A program made the translations under genes and the position numbers. Below are positions 32,226 to 40,905 of a stretch of DNA of 64,000 bases, in pieces. The DNA is from Candidatus Pseudomonas phytovorans. GTDB taxonomy: Bacteria; Pseudomonadota; Gammaproteobacteria; Pseudomonadales; Pseudomonadaceae. The stretch is taken from contig CP119325.1 of assembly GCA_029202525.1 (NCBI GenBank), forward strand, positions 1,958,001 to 2,022,000. The letters are read 5' to 3'. The notes beneath the pieces were generated by a model. The model saw nothing but the letters and a program-made list of their open reading frames with translations, had not been told where the DNA came from and did not search any database. Each line of letters opens with the position of its first letter. Position 1 is the stretch's first letter.

Positions 32226-33863
32226 ATGCTCAACTTCAAATCCCTGCGGACTGAATGGGTCACGCTGCTGGCCAGCCTTTACCTGCTGATTGGCTTGAAC
32301 ATGTTCCTCTGGGAGCACTTGCAAGCGGTGGTGCCCGCCGGCCTGTCGGGGCTTTGGCTGAGCCTGGCGTTTGCCGTGCTGATGTTGTTTGCCTTCAACC
32401 TCATCCTCACATTGGTTGCCTTCCGATATGTATTGAAGCCAGTACTTATCGTGTTGTTCATGAGTGGCGCGGGTGTGGCTTACTTCATGAACCAGTACGG
32501 TGTACTTATTGATGCCGGCATGTTCCGCAATATGGCAGAGACCAATGTTGCCGAAGTGCGCGATCTGATGTCGCTGAAGTTTGCCGCCTACTTGCTGCTG
32601 TTGGGTGTATTGCCGTCGGTGCTGCTGTGGAAGGCGCGGATTGCCTATCGCCCCTGGCACCGCGAGCTGTTGGGCAAGCTGGTGGTCAGTGGTGCCTGCG
32701 TAGTGGCCCTGGGCTCTGTAGCGCTGGTCAATTATCAAGGCTTGTCGTCGCTGTTTCGCAACCACCACGAACTGCGCCTGATGCTGACCCCGAGCAATAT
32801 CGTCGGGGCCTCCATTGGTTATGTCAGCGAGCGTGTCGGTACGGCCTCGCGCCCGTTCCAGAGTTACGGCGAAGATGCCAGGCGTGATGCCGCCTGGCAA
32901 AAACATGAGCGCAAGTCGCTGACGGTGCTGGTAGTGGGTGAAAGTGCCCGTGCAGACCATTTCGGCGTGCTGGGCTATGACCGCGATACCACCCCGAACC
33001 TGGCCAAGGAGCAGGGCCTGCTGGCGTTTTCCGATGTGCATTCTTGCGGTACGGAAACGGCGGTGTCGGTGCCGTGCATGTTCTCGGGCATGAAGCGCAA
33101 GGACTACGATGCTCGCGTGGCGAAGAACCGCGAAGGGCTGCTGGACATCCTGCAGCGTGCCGGCCTGGCCGTGCAGTGGCGTGACAACCAGTCGGGCTGC
33201 AAAGGTACCTGCGACCGCGTGCAGTTTATTGATGTCAGCAACCTCAAGGACCCCCAGCTGTGCGCCAATGGCGAATGCCATGACCAGATCCTGCTGCAAG
33301 GGCTGGACGAGCTGATCGACAACCTCGACAAGGATACCGTGCTGGTGCTGCACCAGATGGGCAGCCATGGCCCGGAATACTTCAAGCGCTACCCCAGTGG
33401 CGGCGAGCGCTTCACGCCGGTGTGCCAGAGCAACGCGCTGAACCAGTGCAACGAACAGGAGATCATCAACGGTTATGACAACACTCTGGTCTATACCGAC
33501 AAGGTGCTGGCTTCGCTGATCGACACCTTGCGCAGCAAGCAGGACAAGGTCGATACGGCCATGATTTATCTGTCCGACCATGGCGAGTCGCTGGGCGAGT
33601 ACAACCTGTTCCTGCACGGCACGCCTTACGCCATCGCCCCAGAGCAGCAGAAACACGTGCCGTTGCTGACCTGGTTCTCCGACAGCTACAAGGAGGACTT
33701 CGGCATCGACTCCGACTGCCTGGCCAAGCTCAGCGATGCCCCCTTGTCGCAGGACAACCTGTTCCATTCCATGCTCGGCCTGTTACAGGTGCACACCGAG
33801 CTCTACCAGCAGTCGCTGGACATGTTCGCCAGCTGCCGGCCCTGGCTGGCCGCCAAGCGCTGA
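32226..33863 (+). CDS. eptA: Phosphoethanolamine transferase, EptA family
   Basis: 545 residues. Five N-terminal membrane segments (to about residue 165) are followed by a periplasmic alkaline-phosphatase-like domain. The nucleophile threonine is in SCGTETAVSVPCMFS; VVGESARADHFGVLGYDRDTTPN and YLSDHGESLGEYNLFLHG hold the zinc ligands. Several cysteine pairs would form disulfides in the periplasm. It transfers phosphoethanolamine to lipid A, lowering surface charge. ATG at 32226 was chosen over an upstream TTG. P. putida has several EptA-like paralogues, so the exact name is uncertain. Confidence 0.92.
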   Translation: MLNFKSLRTEWVTLLASLYLLIGLNMFLWEHLQAVVPAGLSGLWLSLAFAVLMLFAFNLILTLVAFRYVLKPVLIVLFMSGAGVAYFMNQYGVLIDAGMFRNMAETNVAEVRDLMSLKFAAYLLLLGVLPSVLLWKARIAYRPWHRELLGKLVVSGACVVALGSVALVNYQGLSSLFRNHHELRLMLTPSNIVGASIGYVSERVGTASRPFQSYGEDARRDAAWQKHERKSLTVLVVGESARADHFGVLGYDRDTTPNLAKEQGLLAFSDVHSCGTETAVSVPCMFSGMKRKDYDARVAKNREGLLDILQRAGLAVQWRDNQSGCKGTCDRVQFIDVSNLKDPQLCANGECHDQILLQGLDELIDNLDKDTVLVLHQMGSHGPEYFKRYPSGGERFTPVCQSNALNQCNEQEIINGYDNTLVYTDKVLASLIDTLRSKQDKVDTAMIYLSDHGESLGEYNLFLHGTPYAIAPEQQKHVPLLTWFSDSYKEDFGIDSDCLAKLSDAPLSQDNLFHSMLGLLQVHTELYQQSLDMFASCRPWLAAKR

Positions 33864-33888
33864 AGCCAGTCGCGTGTCATGCAACCTT

Positions 33889-33905
33889 GCCCGCTCCCAC
33901 AGGGG
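33889..33905. repeat. REP remnant
   Basis: CTTGCCCGCTCCCACAG, one half-arm of a REP unit after eptA, without a partner. The rest of the gap 33864-34015 shows a TATATACTG stretch near 33981 that could be a -10 box for rnd. Confidence 0.6.
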
Positions 33906-34015
33906 CCGCACGCGCGTGCAAAACTGCACCACTGATCGATATCAAGGATGGCCCGGGTTTCACCAGCAGTGCCCGCGCCGTATATACTGCGCGCCAATGT
34001 TAGTGGGAGAGCCTC

Positions 34016-35149
34016 GTGGCCATTGAAATACACTGGATCCGTGACGACCAGAGCCTGGCCGAACACTGCCGCGACTGGCGCCAACTGCCCTACGTCGCCG
34101 TTGACACCGAATTCATGCGGGTCGACACCTTCTACCCGAAAGCCGGGCTGATCCAGATCGGTGACGGCCAGCGGGCCTTCCTGATCGACCCGCTGCTGGT
34201 CGGCAACTGGCAACCCTTGGCCGACCTGCTGGAAGACAGCGGTGTGGTCAAGGTGCTGCATGCCTGCAGCGAAGACCTTGAGGTGCTGCTGCGCCTGACC
34301 GGCAAGCTGCCGCAGCCGTTGTTCGACACCCAGCTGGCTGCCGGCTACCTGAACCTGGGCTTCTCCATGGGTTATTCGCGTCTGGTGCAGGAAGTGCTGG
34401 GCATCGAACTGCCCAAGGGTGAGACCCGTTCCGATTGGCTGCAGCGCCCGCTCTCGGAAACCCAGGTCAGCTATGCCGCCGAGGATGCCGTGCACCTGGC
34501 CGAGCTGTTCACCGCGCTGCGCCCGCGTTTGTCTGACGACAAGTACGCCTGGGTGCTGGAAGACGGCGCCGAGCTGGTGGCGGCATTGCGCCGTGAGGTC
34601 GAACCCGAAAGCCTGTACCGCGACGTCAAGCTCGCCTGGAAGCTGGCCCCCCAGCAACTGGCGGTGCTGCGCGAACTGTGCGCATGGCGCGAACGCGAAG
34701 CGCGCAGCCGCGATGTGCCGCGTAACCGCATCCTCAAGGAGCACTCGTTGTGGCCAATAGCCAAGAGCCAGCCGAACAACCTGTCGGCGCTGGCCAAGAT
34801 CGACGAGATGCACCCGCGCACCATTCGCCAGGACGGTGAGTTCCTGATCCAGCTGATCAAGCGCGCCGGCAGCCTGCCTGCCGAGCAGTGGCCCGCGCCC
34901 TTGCCCGAGCCATTGCCGATCGAGGCTGCCGGTGTACTCAAGCAGCTGCGTGCCATCGGCCAGGCCGAAGGCGAGCGCCTGGGGATTACCCCCGAGCTGA
35001 TGCTGCGCAAGAAAGCCCTGGAGGCGCTGCTCAAGAGCGGTTACCCCAATGGCCCATATCAACTGCCCGATTCGCTGCGCGGCTGGCGCCGTGAGCGCAT
35101 GGGCCAGGCCCTGCTCGACAACCTGGCAGGCGCCGGAGAGACCCGATGA
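34016..35149 (+). CDS. rnd: Ribonuclease D
   Basis: 377 residues with GTG start and GGGAGA ribosome site. A 3'-5' exoribonuclease for tRNA 3'-end maturation. DEDD-family catalytic residues are visible: Asp30 and Glu32 in VAVDTEFM, Asp in HACSEDLEVL, and Tyr/Asp in SYAAEDAVHL. An HRDC domain (RELCAWREREARSRDVPRNRILKEHSLW) and a second HRDC-like region fill the C-terminal half. Its stop overlaps ycgL by 4 bases. Confidence 0.96.
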   Translation: MAIEIHWIRDDQSLAEHCRDWRQLPYVAVDTEFMRVDTFYPKAGLIQIGDGQRAFLIDPLLVGNWQPLADLLEDSGVVKVLHACSEDLEVLLRLTGKLPQPLFDTQLAAGYLNLGFSMGYSRLVQEVLGIELPKGETRSDWLQRPLSETQVSYAAEDAVHLAELFTALRPRLSDDKYAWVLEDGAELVAALRREVEPESLYRDVKLAWKLAPQQLAVLRELCAWREREARSRDVPRNRILKEHSLWPIAKSQPNNLSALAKIDEMHPRTIRQDGEFLIQLIKRAGSLPAEQWPAPLPEPLPIEAAGVLKQLRAIGQAEGERLGITPELMLRKKALEALLKSGYPNGPYQLPDSLRGWRRERMGQALLDNLAGAGETR

Positions 35150-35439
35150 AACGCATTTGCTCGATCTACAAGAGCCCCCGCAAGAACGAAATGTACCTGT
35201 ACGTGCTCAAGGCTGACGGCCTGGAGCGCGTGCCCGAAGGCCTGCTGCCAGCGTTTGGCACCCCCATGCATGCCTTCGATCTGGTACTGAGCCCCGAGCG
35301 CAAGCTGGCCCGCGAGGACATCACCAAGGTACTGGAGAACCTCGACAACCAAGGCTACCACCTGCAGATGCCGCCGCTGGAAGATGAGTACATCGAGCAC
35401 CTGCCCGAAGAGCTGCTGCGCCGTAACGACCCGGTCTGA
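35146..35439 (+). CDS. YcgL domain protein
   Basis: 97 residues. MKRICSIYKSPRKNEMYLYVLKADGLERVPEGLL, then LEDEYIEHLPEELL, is the YcgL (DUF709) fold, an alpha/beta protein of unknown function in gammaproteobacteria. It overlaps rnd by ATGA, the conserved rnd-ycgL pairing in Pseudomonas. A dehydrogenase gene follows after 2 bases. Confidence 0.93.
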   Translation: MKRICSIYKSPRKNEMYLYVLKADGLERVPEGLLPAFGTPMHAFDLVLSPERKLAREDITKVLENLDNQGYHLQMPPLEDEYIEHLPEELLRRNDPV

Positions 35440-35441
35440 CC

Positions 35442-36374
35442 ATGCGTGTACTGATTGCTGAGCAGGACCATGCTCGTTACGCCGGGCTTCTAAGCGAAGC
35501 CGCGCCAGACCTGGATATCTTCACCAGCGCCGACTCCGCCGAACTGGCCCGGCAGGCGCAGCAGTGCCCGGTGTGGCTGGGCCAGCCGGACCTGCTGGCG
35601 ACCTTGCTGCGCCAGGGCCACAAGCCGGCCTGGATGCAGTCGACGTGGGCCGGTATCACGCCGTTGCTGGCCGATGGCCTGCCGCGTGACTATCGCCTGA
35701 CCCGTGCGGTGGGCATCTTCGGCCAGGTGATGGCCGAATACATGCTGACCTACATGCTTGGCCATGAACGCGAGGTGCTGTCGCGCCTGGTCAGCCAGGT
35801 TGAGCGGCGCTGGGATGACCGCCCGGGGCGCACGCTGGAGGGGCGCAAGGTGCTGATTGTCGGCACCGGCGACATTGGCCAGCGGGTGGCCGAGTTCCTG
35901 CAACCGTTTGGTGTGGTGCTTTACGGTGTAGCCAGTAGCGCCCGGGAGCAGGCACCGTTTGTCGAGGTGGCGGCCCTGGCCGACCTGCCGCGCATGGTTG
36001 GCCAGGCCGACTACGTGCTCAACCTGCTGCCGGATACCCCGGCCACGCATGATCTGTATGACGCTGCGCTGTTCAAATGCTTCCAGCCGACCACGCTGTT
36101 CATCAATGCCGGGCGTGGCGTGGCGGTGGTCGATGCTGATCTGGTCGAGGCCCTGAAGGAAGGGCATCTGGCGGGGGCGGTGATCGATGTCTGCCGGCAG
36201 GAGCCGCTGCCCAGGCAGCATCCGTTCTGGACTGCATGGGGATTGCTGCTGACCGGGCACAGTTCCGCGCCCACCTCGCCGGTGGCGATGGTGCGGTTGT
36301 TTGTCGAGAATGTGCGGGCTTATGAAGCAGGGCAGGGGTTGCGGGGTGAAGTGGATTTTGCGAAGGGCTACTGA
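35442..36374 (+). CDS. D-2-hydroxyacid dehydrogenase (GhrA-like)
   Basis: 310 residues. The NAD(P)-binding fold is VLIVGTGDIGQRVAEFL. The catalytic triad is Arg in INAGRGVAVVD, Glu in CRQEPLP and His in LTGHSSAP. The group acts on glyoxylate, hydroxypyruvate or related 2-ketoacids. It starts 2 bases after ycgL and is probably in the rnd operon. An in-frame TGA at 36372 is followed by a REP pair. Confidence 0.9.
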   Translation: MRVLIAEQDHARYAGLLSEAAPDLDIFTSADSAELARQAQQCPVWLGQPDLLATLLRQGHKPAWMQSTWAGITPLLADGLPRDYRLTRAVGIFGQVMAEYMLTYMLGHEREVLSRLVSQVERRWDDRPGRTLEGRKVLIVGTGDIGQRVAEFLQPFGVVLYGVASSAREQAPFVEVAALADLPRMVGQADYVLNLLPDTPATHDLYDAALFKCFQPTTLFINAGRGVAVVDADLVEALKEGHLAGAVIDVCRQEPLPRQHPFWTAWGLLLTGHSSAPTSPVAMVRLFVENVRAYEAGQGLRGEVDFAKGY

Positions 36375-36387
36375 TTTGTAGTGCCTG

Positions 36388-36492
36388 CACTGGCCCAATC
36401 GCCGGCAAGCCAGCTCCCACAGGTACTGCACAGAATCTGAAAACTGTGGGGTACTTGTGGGAGCTGGCTTGCCGGCGATTGGGCCGGTACAG
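36388..36492. repeat. REP pair 8, variant arm
   Basis: CACTGGCCCAATCGCCGGCAAGCCAGCTCCCACAGG-like arm and its inverted partner. The stem AATCGCCGGC replaces the usual CTTCGCGGG core. Convergent position between the dehydrogenase and nitroreductase genes. Confidence 0.88.
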
Positions 36493-36504
36493 GCTACACA
36501 AGGC

Positions 36505-37098
36505 TTACAGGCTGAAATCACCCTCGGCAGCCAGTTCGCTCAATGGCTTGCGCGGGCTCGGTACTTCACGCGATTGCAGCGCTTCATCCAGGCTGGCCTT
36601 GTCACCCAGCTTGCCGATGGCCACCATGGCATGCAGCACATAGCCCTCCGGAATCTTCAGTTCCTGACGCGCCAGGTCCTGGTCGAAACCGGCCATGCCA
36701 TGGGTATGCCAGCCGCTGATGCTGGCTTGCAGCGCCAGGTGGCCCCAGGCGGAGCCGGTGTCGAAGGTGTGCCACAGTGCCGGTTTTTCTTCGGTGGCGC
36801 CCGGGGCGGCGAAGGTGGTCTTGGAAATCACCAGCACCAGCGCCGATGCCTGTTGCGCCCAGCTGCGGTTGAAGGGCACCAGCAAGCTCAGGAAACGCTC
36901 CCAGTTTGGCGTGTCACGCCGGGCATACAGGAAGCGCCAAGGCTGCGAGTTGTACGCCGACGGTGCCCAGCGTGCGGCTTCCAGGAAGCTCAGCAGGGTC
37001 TCTTCGCTGATCGGCTCGGCAGTGAAGGCGCGTGGCGACCAGCGGTTGATGAACTGTTCGTTGATGGCGTAATCGGCAATGCGGGGGTTGGCGCTCAT
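36505..37098 (-). CDS. Nitroreductase family protein
   Basis: 197 residues from ATG at 37098 with GCAGGAGC upstream. INEQFINRWSPRAFTAEPIS, RWAPSAYNSQPWRFLYARR and AWGHLALQASISGWHTHGMAGFD are the FMN-binding blocks of the nitro/flavin reductase fold. A homodimeric NAD(P)H-dependent oxidoreductase; substrate unknown. It is divergent from ycgN. Confidence 0.92.
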   Translation of the reverse strand: MSANPRIADYAINEQFINRWSPRAFTAEPISEETLLSFLEAARWAPSAYNSQPWRFLYARRDTPNWERFLSLLVPFNRSWAQQASALVLVISKTTFAAPGATEEKPALWHTFDTGSAWGHLALQASISGWHTHGMAGFDQDLARQELKIPEGYVLHAMVAIGKLGDKASLDEALQSREVPSPRKPLSELAAEGDFSL

Positions 37099-37241
37099 TA
37101 CAGCTCCTGCAAACGGACGGGAAACCCGCACGCTACTGCGTCCCGTCGCGACTGACAAGCGGTCTGGCTTTGCCGAAGGCCAGGCTCTAGACTGGCGCCG
37201 CCGCGCGCCGTGGCCACAAGATGAATGCAGGAAACCGTGTG

Positions 37242-37691
37242 ATGATCGCTGAAAACGCGCCGTTCTGGCGGCGCAAGACCCTCGAACAACTCAGCCCGCA
37301 AGAGTGGGAGTCGCTGTGCGACGGCTGCGGCCTGTGCTGCCTGCAAAAGCTTGAGGACGAGGACGACAACAGCGTTTATTACACGCGCATCGCCTGCAAG
37401 CTGCTGGACCTGGATACCTGCCAGTGCAGCGACTACCCAAACCGCTTTGCCCACGTGCCGGACTGCATCCAGCTTACCCCGGGCAAGGCTGACCAGTTCA
37501 CGTGGCTGCCGAGTACCTGCGGCTACCGCCTGGTCAGCGAGGGCAAGGACCTGCCGGCCTGGCATCATCTGGTCTGCGGCGATCGCCAGCAGGTCCATGA
37601 ACAGCGCATTTCCCAGTCGGGGCGTATGCTCAGGGAGCAGGATGTGCACGAAGACGACTGGGAAGACCACCTGATCTTCCGCGCCAGCTGA
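37242..37691 (+). CDS. YcgN family cysteine cluster protein
   Basis: 149 residues from ATG at 37242, with AGGAA upstream; an ATG at 37221 lacks this spacing. LCDGCGLCCLQKLED and CKLLDLDTCQCSDYPNRFAHVPDC form the conserved cysteine cluster (UPF0260/YkgJ-like) thought to bind zinc or an Fe-S cluster. Function unknown. A periplasmic-protein gene follows after 41 bases. Confidence 0.93.
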   Translation: MIAENAPFWRRKTLEQLSPQEWESLCDGCGLCCLQKLEDEDDNSVYYTRIACKLLDLDTCQCSDYPNRFAHVPDCIQLTPGKADQFTWLPSTCGYRLVSEGKDLPAWHHLVCGDRQQVHEQRISQSGRMLREQDVHEDDWEDHLIFRAS

Positions 37692-37732
37692 CCGGTGCGG
37701 CCCGCTGCCACGGGGAAACAAGGAGTTTCTGT

Positions 37733-38941
37733 ATGCGTTGCCAGCTGTTTTTGCTGTTGGGCCTGATGGCCAGTTCGCCAGCCTGGGCGAAAAAGGTCGA
37801 CCTTGACTACCAGGTGCGCCTGCTGCCAGCCACTGGCCAGGCCGAAGTCCGCCTCACCTTGGCTGAAGGCAGTGCTGTGCGCAGCCTCGACTTTGACCTG
37901 GGCAAGGCCGGGGTTTTCAGCGGCTTCCAGGCCGATGGCCAATGGCAATTGCAGGGGCAGCGCGGCGTGTGGCGGCCCGCAGCCGGCAAAACCAGCCTCA
38001 GCTACCGTGTGCAGCTGGACCAGAAGCTTGCCAGCGGTGCCTACTCGTCGCGAATCACCCCGCACTGGGCGCTGTTCCTCGGCGACCAGCTGGTACCGCC
38101 TGCGCGGCTCGATCAGCAAGATGGCACCGAGCTGGTGGCGCGCCTGGCCTTCGACCTGCCCGAGGGCTGGAAGAGCATCGAGACGTCCTGGCCGCGCATT
38201 GGCAAGGACAAGTTCCGCATCGACAACGTTTCGCGCCTGTTCGACCGCCCGACGGGCTGGATGCTGGCCGGCGACCTTGGCAGCCGCCGTGCCCGCCTGG
38301 GCGATACCGAGGTAACTGTGGCTGCACCGGTCGGGCAGGGCATGCGGCGCATGGACAGCCTGACCTTGCTGACCTATGTGTGGCCGCAGTTGCAGGCGGT
38401 GTTCCCGCGTAACCCGCCAAAGCTGCTGCTGGTTGGTGCCCGTGACGGCATGTGGCGCGGGGCGATGGCCGCGCAGGGGTCGCTGTACCTGCACAGCGCC
38501 CGGCCGATGGTCAGCGAGAATGGCAGCAGCCCGTTGTTGCGGGAAGTGGTGCAGTTGTTTGCGCAAATTCGTGGGCGTGATGGCAGTGACTGGCTGGTGG
38601 AAAGCCTGACCGACTACTACGCCAGCGAGTTGCTGCGCCGTTCCGGCGGGGTGAGCGATGACCGCTACCAGGCGTGGCAGGCCCGCCTGAGCAAGCAGGG
38701 CGCCAAGGTCACCCACCTCAAGGGCGAGCGCGCAAGCCCCGCTCAGGTGGCCCGCGGGGTGATCCTGCTGCAGGCACTGGACAAGGAAATCCGCATTCAC
38801 ACTCAGGCCAAGCGCTCGCTCGATGACGTAGTGCGTGGGCTGATGCGCCTGCCCAGCGTGAGCACCGAAGACTTCGTGCAAATCAGCGAGAACGTGCTGG
38901 GGCGGCGCTCCGAAGTGCTGCAAAGCAAGGCACTGCGCTAG
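37733..38941 (+). CDS. Periplasmic M61-like protein lacking the zinc motif
   Basis: 402 residues with signal peptide (cut near AWA-KK, 19/20). The N-terminal domain (DLDYQVRLLPATGQAEVRLTLAEG) and the segment WLVESLTDYYASELLRRSG (287-305) resemble M61 glycyl-aminopeptidases, where W-x-x-EG(F/L)T-x-YY is conserved. The zinc-binding HExxH expected just before it appears as REVVQLF (270-276), with both histidines lost. It is therefore probably a catalytically dead relative with a binding or chaperone-like role. AAGGAG precedes the ATG. Family assignment is by eye and uncertain. Confidence 0.7.
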   Translation: MRCQLFLLLGLMASSPAWAKKVDLDYQVRLLPATGQAEVRLTLAEGSAVRSLDFDLGKAGVFSGFQADGQWQLQGQRGVWRPAAGKTSLSYRVQLDQKLASGAYSSRITPHWALFLGDQLVPPARLDQQDGTELVARLAFDLPEGWKSIETSWPRIGKDKFRIDNVSRLFDRPTGWMLAGDLGSRRARLGDTEVTVAAPVGQGMRRMDSLTLLTYVWPQLQAVFPRNPPKLLLVGARDGMWRGAMAAQGSLYLHSARPMVSENGSSPLLREVVQLFAQIRGRDGSDWLVESLTDYYASELLRRSGGVSDDRYQAWQARLSKQGAKVTHLKGERASPAQVARGVILLQALDKEIRIHTQAKRSLDDVVRGLMRLPSVSTEDFVQISENVLGRRSEVLQSKALR

Positions 38942-38952
38942 CGGTCTCTATC

Positions 38953-38994
38953 ACCTGTACTGGCCTCTTCGCGGGTGAACCCGCTCCCACAGGG
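38953..38994. repeat. Single REP element
   Basis: CTGGCCTCTTCGCGGGTGAACC..CCACAGGG without an inverted partner. The remaining gap to 39198 contains the inverted repeat at 39060-39093 and no supported gene. Confidence 0.85.
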
Positions 38995-39059
38995 TTCTCA
39001 CTGCCATTAACAACCCAAGGCTCTGCCATGGGCCTCTCAGAAGTGCCAATGTCATTTAT

Positions 39060-39093
39060 GGTCAAGTGCGTGGCGGATCCAGTCAACTTGACC
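39060..39093. promoter_or_regulatory. Inverted repeat upstream of the permease gene
   Basis: GGTCAAGT (39060-39067) and ACTTGACC (39086-39093), an exact 8-base inverted repeat with an 18-base spacer, about 105 bases before the permease start. Possible operator; no regulator assigned. Confidence 0.4.
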
Positions 39094-39198
39094 GCCCCCT
39101 AGCTGGCGTACCGTGAGCGGGCGCGAAGCTCATCCACGCTGGGTTTCGATCCAGGAGCTTCACGTCCCCCCACAAAGAAAACAAAAGCAGGGATCAGG

Positions 39199-40596
39199 AT
39201 GACAATGACAAGCGCGAGTGGCGCCGGCAATCAGCTGGCGCAAGGCTTCAAGCAACGCCATGTGACCATGCTCTCCATCGCCGGGGTGATCGGTGCCGGG
39301 TTGTTCATCGGCTCCGGGCACGCCATCGCGGCGGCCGGCCCTTCGGCCATCGTCGCTTACGCCCTGGCCGGTGCGCTGGTGGTACTGGTGATGCGTATGC
39401 TCGGGGAAATGGCCGTCGCCAGCCCCGATACCGGTTCGTTCTCCACTTACGCCGACCGCGCCATCGGCCGCTGGGCCGGTTTTACCATCGGTTGGTTGTA
39501 CTGGTGGTTCTGGGTGCTGGTAATTCCCATCGAAGCCATCGCCGCGGGCGTGGTCCTCAACAACTGGTTCCCGCACATTGATGCCTGGTTCTTCGCGCTG
39601 AGCATGACTGTGCTGTTGACCGCGACCAACCTGTTCAGCGTGGCCAAATATGGCGAGTTCGAGTTCTGGTTCGCCATGCTCAAGGTCATCGCCATCGTTG
39701 CCTTCATCGCCCTGGGTGCGGCAGCGCTGGCCGGCGTATTGCCTGGTCGTGAAGTCAGTGGCCTGCCGCTGCTGCTGACGCAAGAGGGTGGCTTCATGCC
39801 CAATGGCTGGACAGCGATCATTGGCGCCTTGCTGACCACCATGTTCAGCTACCTGGGCACGGAAGCTGTGACCATTGCCGCCTCTGAATCGAAAGACCCG
39901 GCGCGCAACATCGCCAAGGCCACGCGTTCGGTAATCTGGCGTATCAGTGTGTTCTACCTGCTGTCGATCTTCGTGATCATCTCGGTGGTGCCGTGGAACG
40001 ACCCGCTGCTGCCGGTGCAGGGCTCCTATCAGCGGGCGCTGGAAATCATGCACATTCCCTACGCCAAGCTGCTGGTTGACATGGTGGTGCTGGTGGCAGT
40101 GGCCAGTTGCCTGAACTCGTCCATCTATATTTCCTCACGCATGCTCTACTCGCTGAGCAAGCGTGGCGATGCGCCGGGCTTCATCCAGCGCACCTCGAAG
40201 GTGGGCGTGCCGCGTGCGGCGGTGATTGGCAGTACGCTGATCGGCATGCTGGCGACCATCGTCAACTACTTTGCCCCGGCCGAGGTGTTTGCCTTCCTGC
40301 TGGCCAGCTCCGGGTCGATTGCCTTGCTGGTGTACCTGGCGATTGCCTTCTCGCAACTGCGCATGCGCGCCATTCTGCAACGGCAGAACGTCGAGATTGC
40401 CTTCAAGATGTGGCTGTACCCGTGGCTGACCTATGCCGTGATCGGCTTCATCATCTTTGCCCTGGGCACCATGTTCGTCATGCCCAAGCACCGCATGGAA
40501 GTGTCGCTGACCTTTGCCTTGGCGTTGGTCATCCTGGTGTTGGGGGTGGTTACCAGCAGACGGCATGCTCGACAGGAGGCGCTGGCGACTGCTTGA
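39199..40596 (+). CDS. Amino acid permease (GabP/AAT family)
   Basis: 465 residues with 12 hydrophobic segments. QLAQGFKQRHVTMLSIAGVIGAGLFIGSGHAIAAAGPSAIVAYALAG is the N-terminal signature of the amino-acid transporter (AAT) branch, close to the GABA permease GabP. Helix 6-8 motifs FSYLGTEAVTIAASESKDPARNIAKATRSV are also present. It imports an amino acid with protons across the inner membrane. A ribosome site (CAGGG..CAGG) precedes the start and a terminator follows, so it is a single-gene unit. Confidence 0.92.
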   Translation: MTMTSASGAGNQLAQGFKQRHVTMLSIAGVIGAGLFIGSGHAIAAAGPSAIVAYALAGALVVLVMRMLGEMAVASPDTGSFSTYADRAIGRWAGFTIGWLYWWFWVLVIPIEAIAAGVVLNNWFPHIDAWFFALSMTVLLTATNLFSVAKYGEFEFWFAMLKVIAIVAFIALGAAALAGVLPGREVSGLPLLLTQEGGFMPNGWTAIIGALLTTMFSYLGTEAVTIAASESKDPARNIAKATRSVIWRISVFYLLSIFVIISVVPWNDPLLPVQGSYQRALEIMHIPYAKLLVDMVVLVAVASCLNSSIYISSRMLYSLSKRGDAPGFIQRTSKVGVPRAAVIGSTLIGMLATIVNYFAPAEVFAFLLASSGSIALLVYLAIAFSQLRMRAILQRQNVEIAFKMWLYPWLTYAVIGFIIFALGTMFVMPKHRMEVSLTFALALVILVLGVVTSRRHARQEALATA

Positions 40597-40618
40597 TTGC
40601 AATAGCTGAGTGATAGAA

Positions 40619-40646
40619 AGCCATCTGCCTGCAGGTGGCTTTTTTA
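40619..40646 (+). terminator. Rho-independent terminator of the permease gene
   Basis: AGCCA.CTGC pairs with GCAG.TGGCT, followed by TTTTTT. Confidence 0.88.
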
Positions 40647-40827
40647 TTTGTGCTGCGGGCGATAGAGCCCCGGCAGGTGGTGAAATGTTGGGCATTTGTC
40701 TTGTCTGGTGAATTTTCTGTCCGGTTTGGCAATGCAGCTGCAAGGGTGTTTAATCCCACCCTGGGAGCCCGCTGAAACCCCTAAAAACAAAGGCCCAGAC
40801 AGATTTCACCGTTCATCTAAAATGCTG

Positions 40828-40885
40828 TAGACATATTGTCTAACAGTGCCATATAGTCGTTATACAAATAGTAGACATAGCTCTA
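40828..40885. promoter_or_regulatory. Probable GntR operators
   Basis: Perfect palindrome TAGACA-TAT-TGTCTA at 40828-40842 and a second, partial copy TAGACATAGCTCTA at 40872-40885, just upstream of the GntR gene. Two spaced copies suggest autoregulation. The 309-base gap 40597-40905 holds only this and the terminator. Confidence 0.65.
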
Positions 40886-40905
40886 TGACAACAAAGAAGG
40901 CCGCC

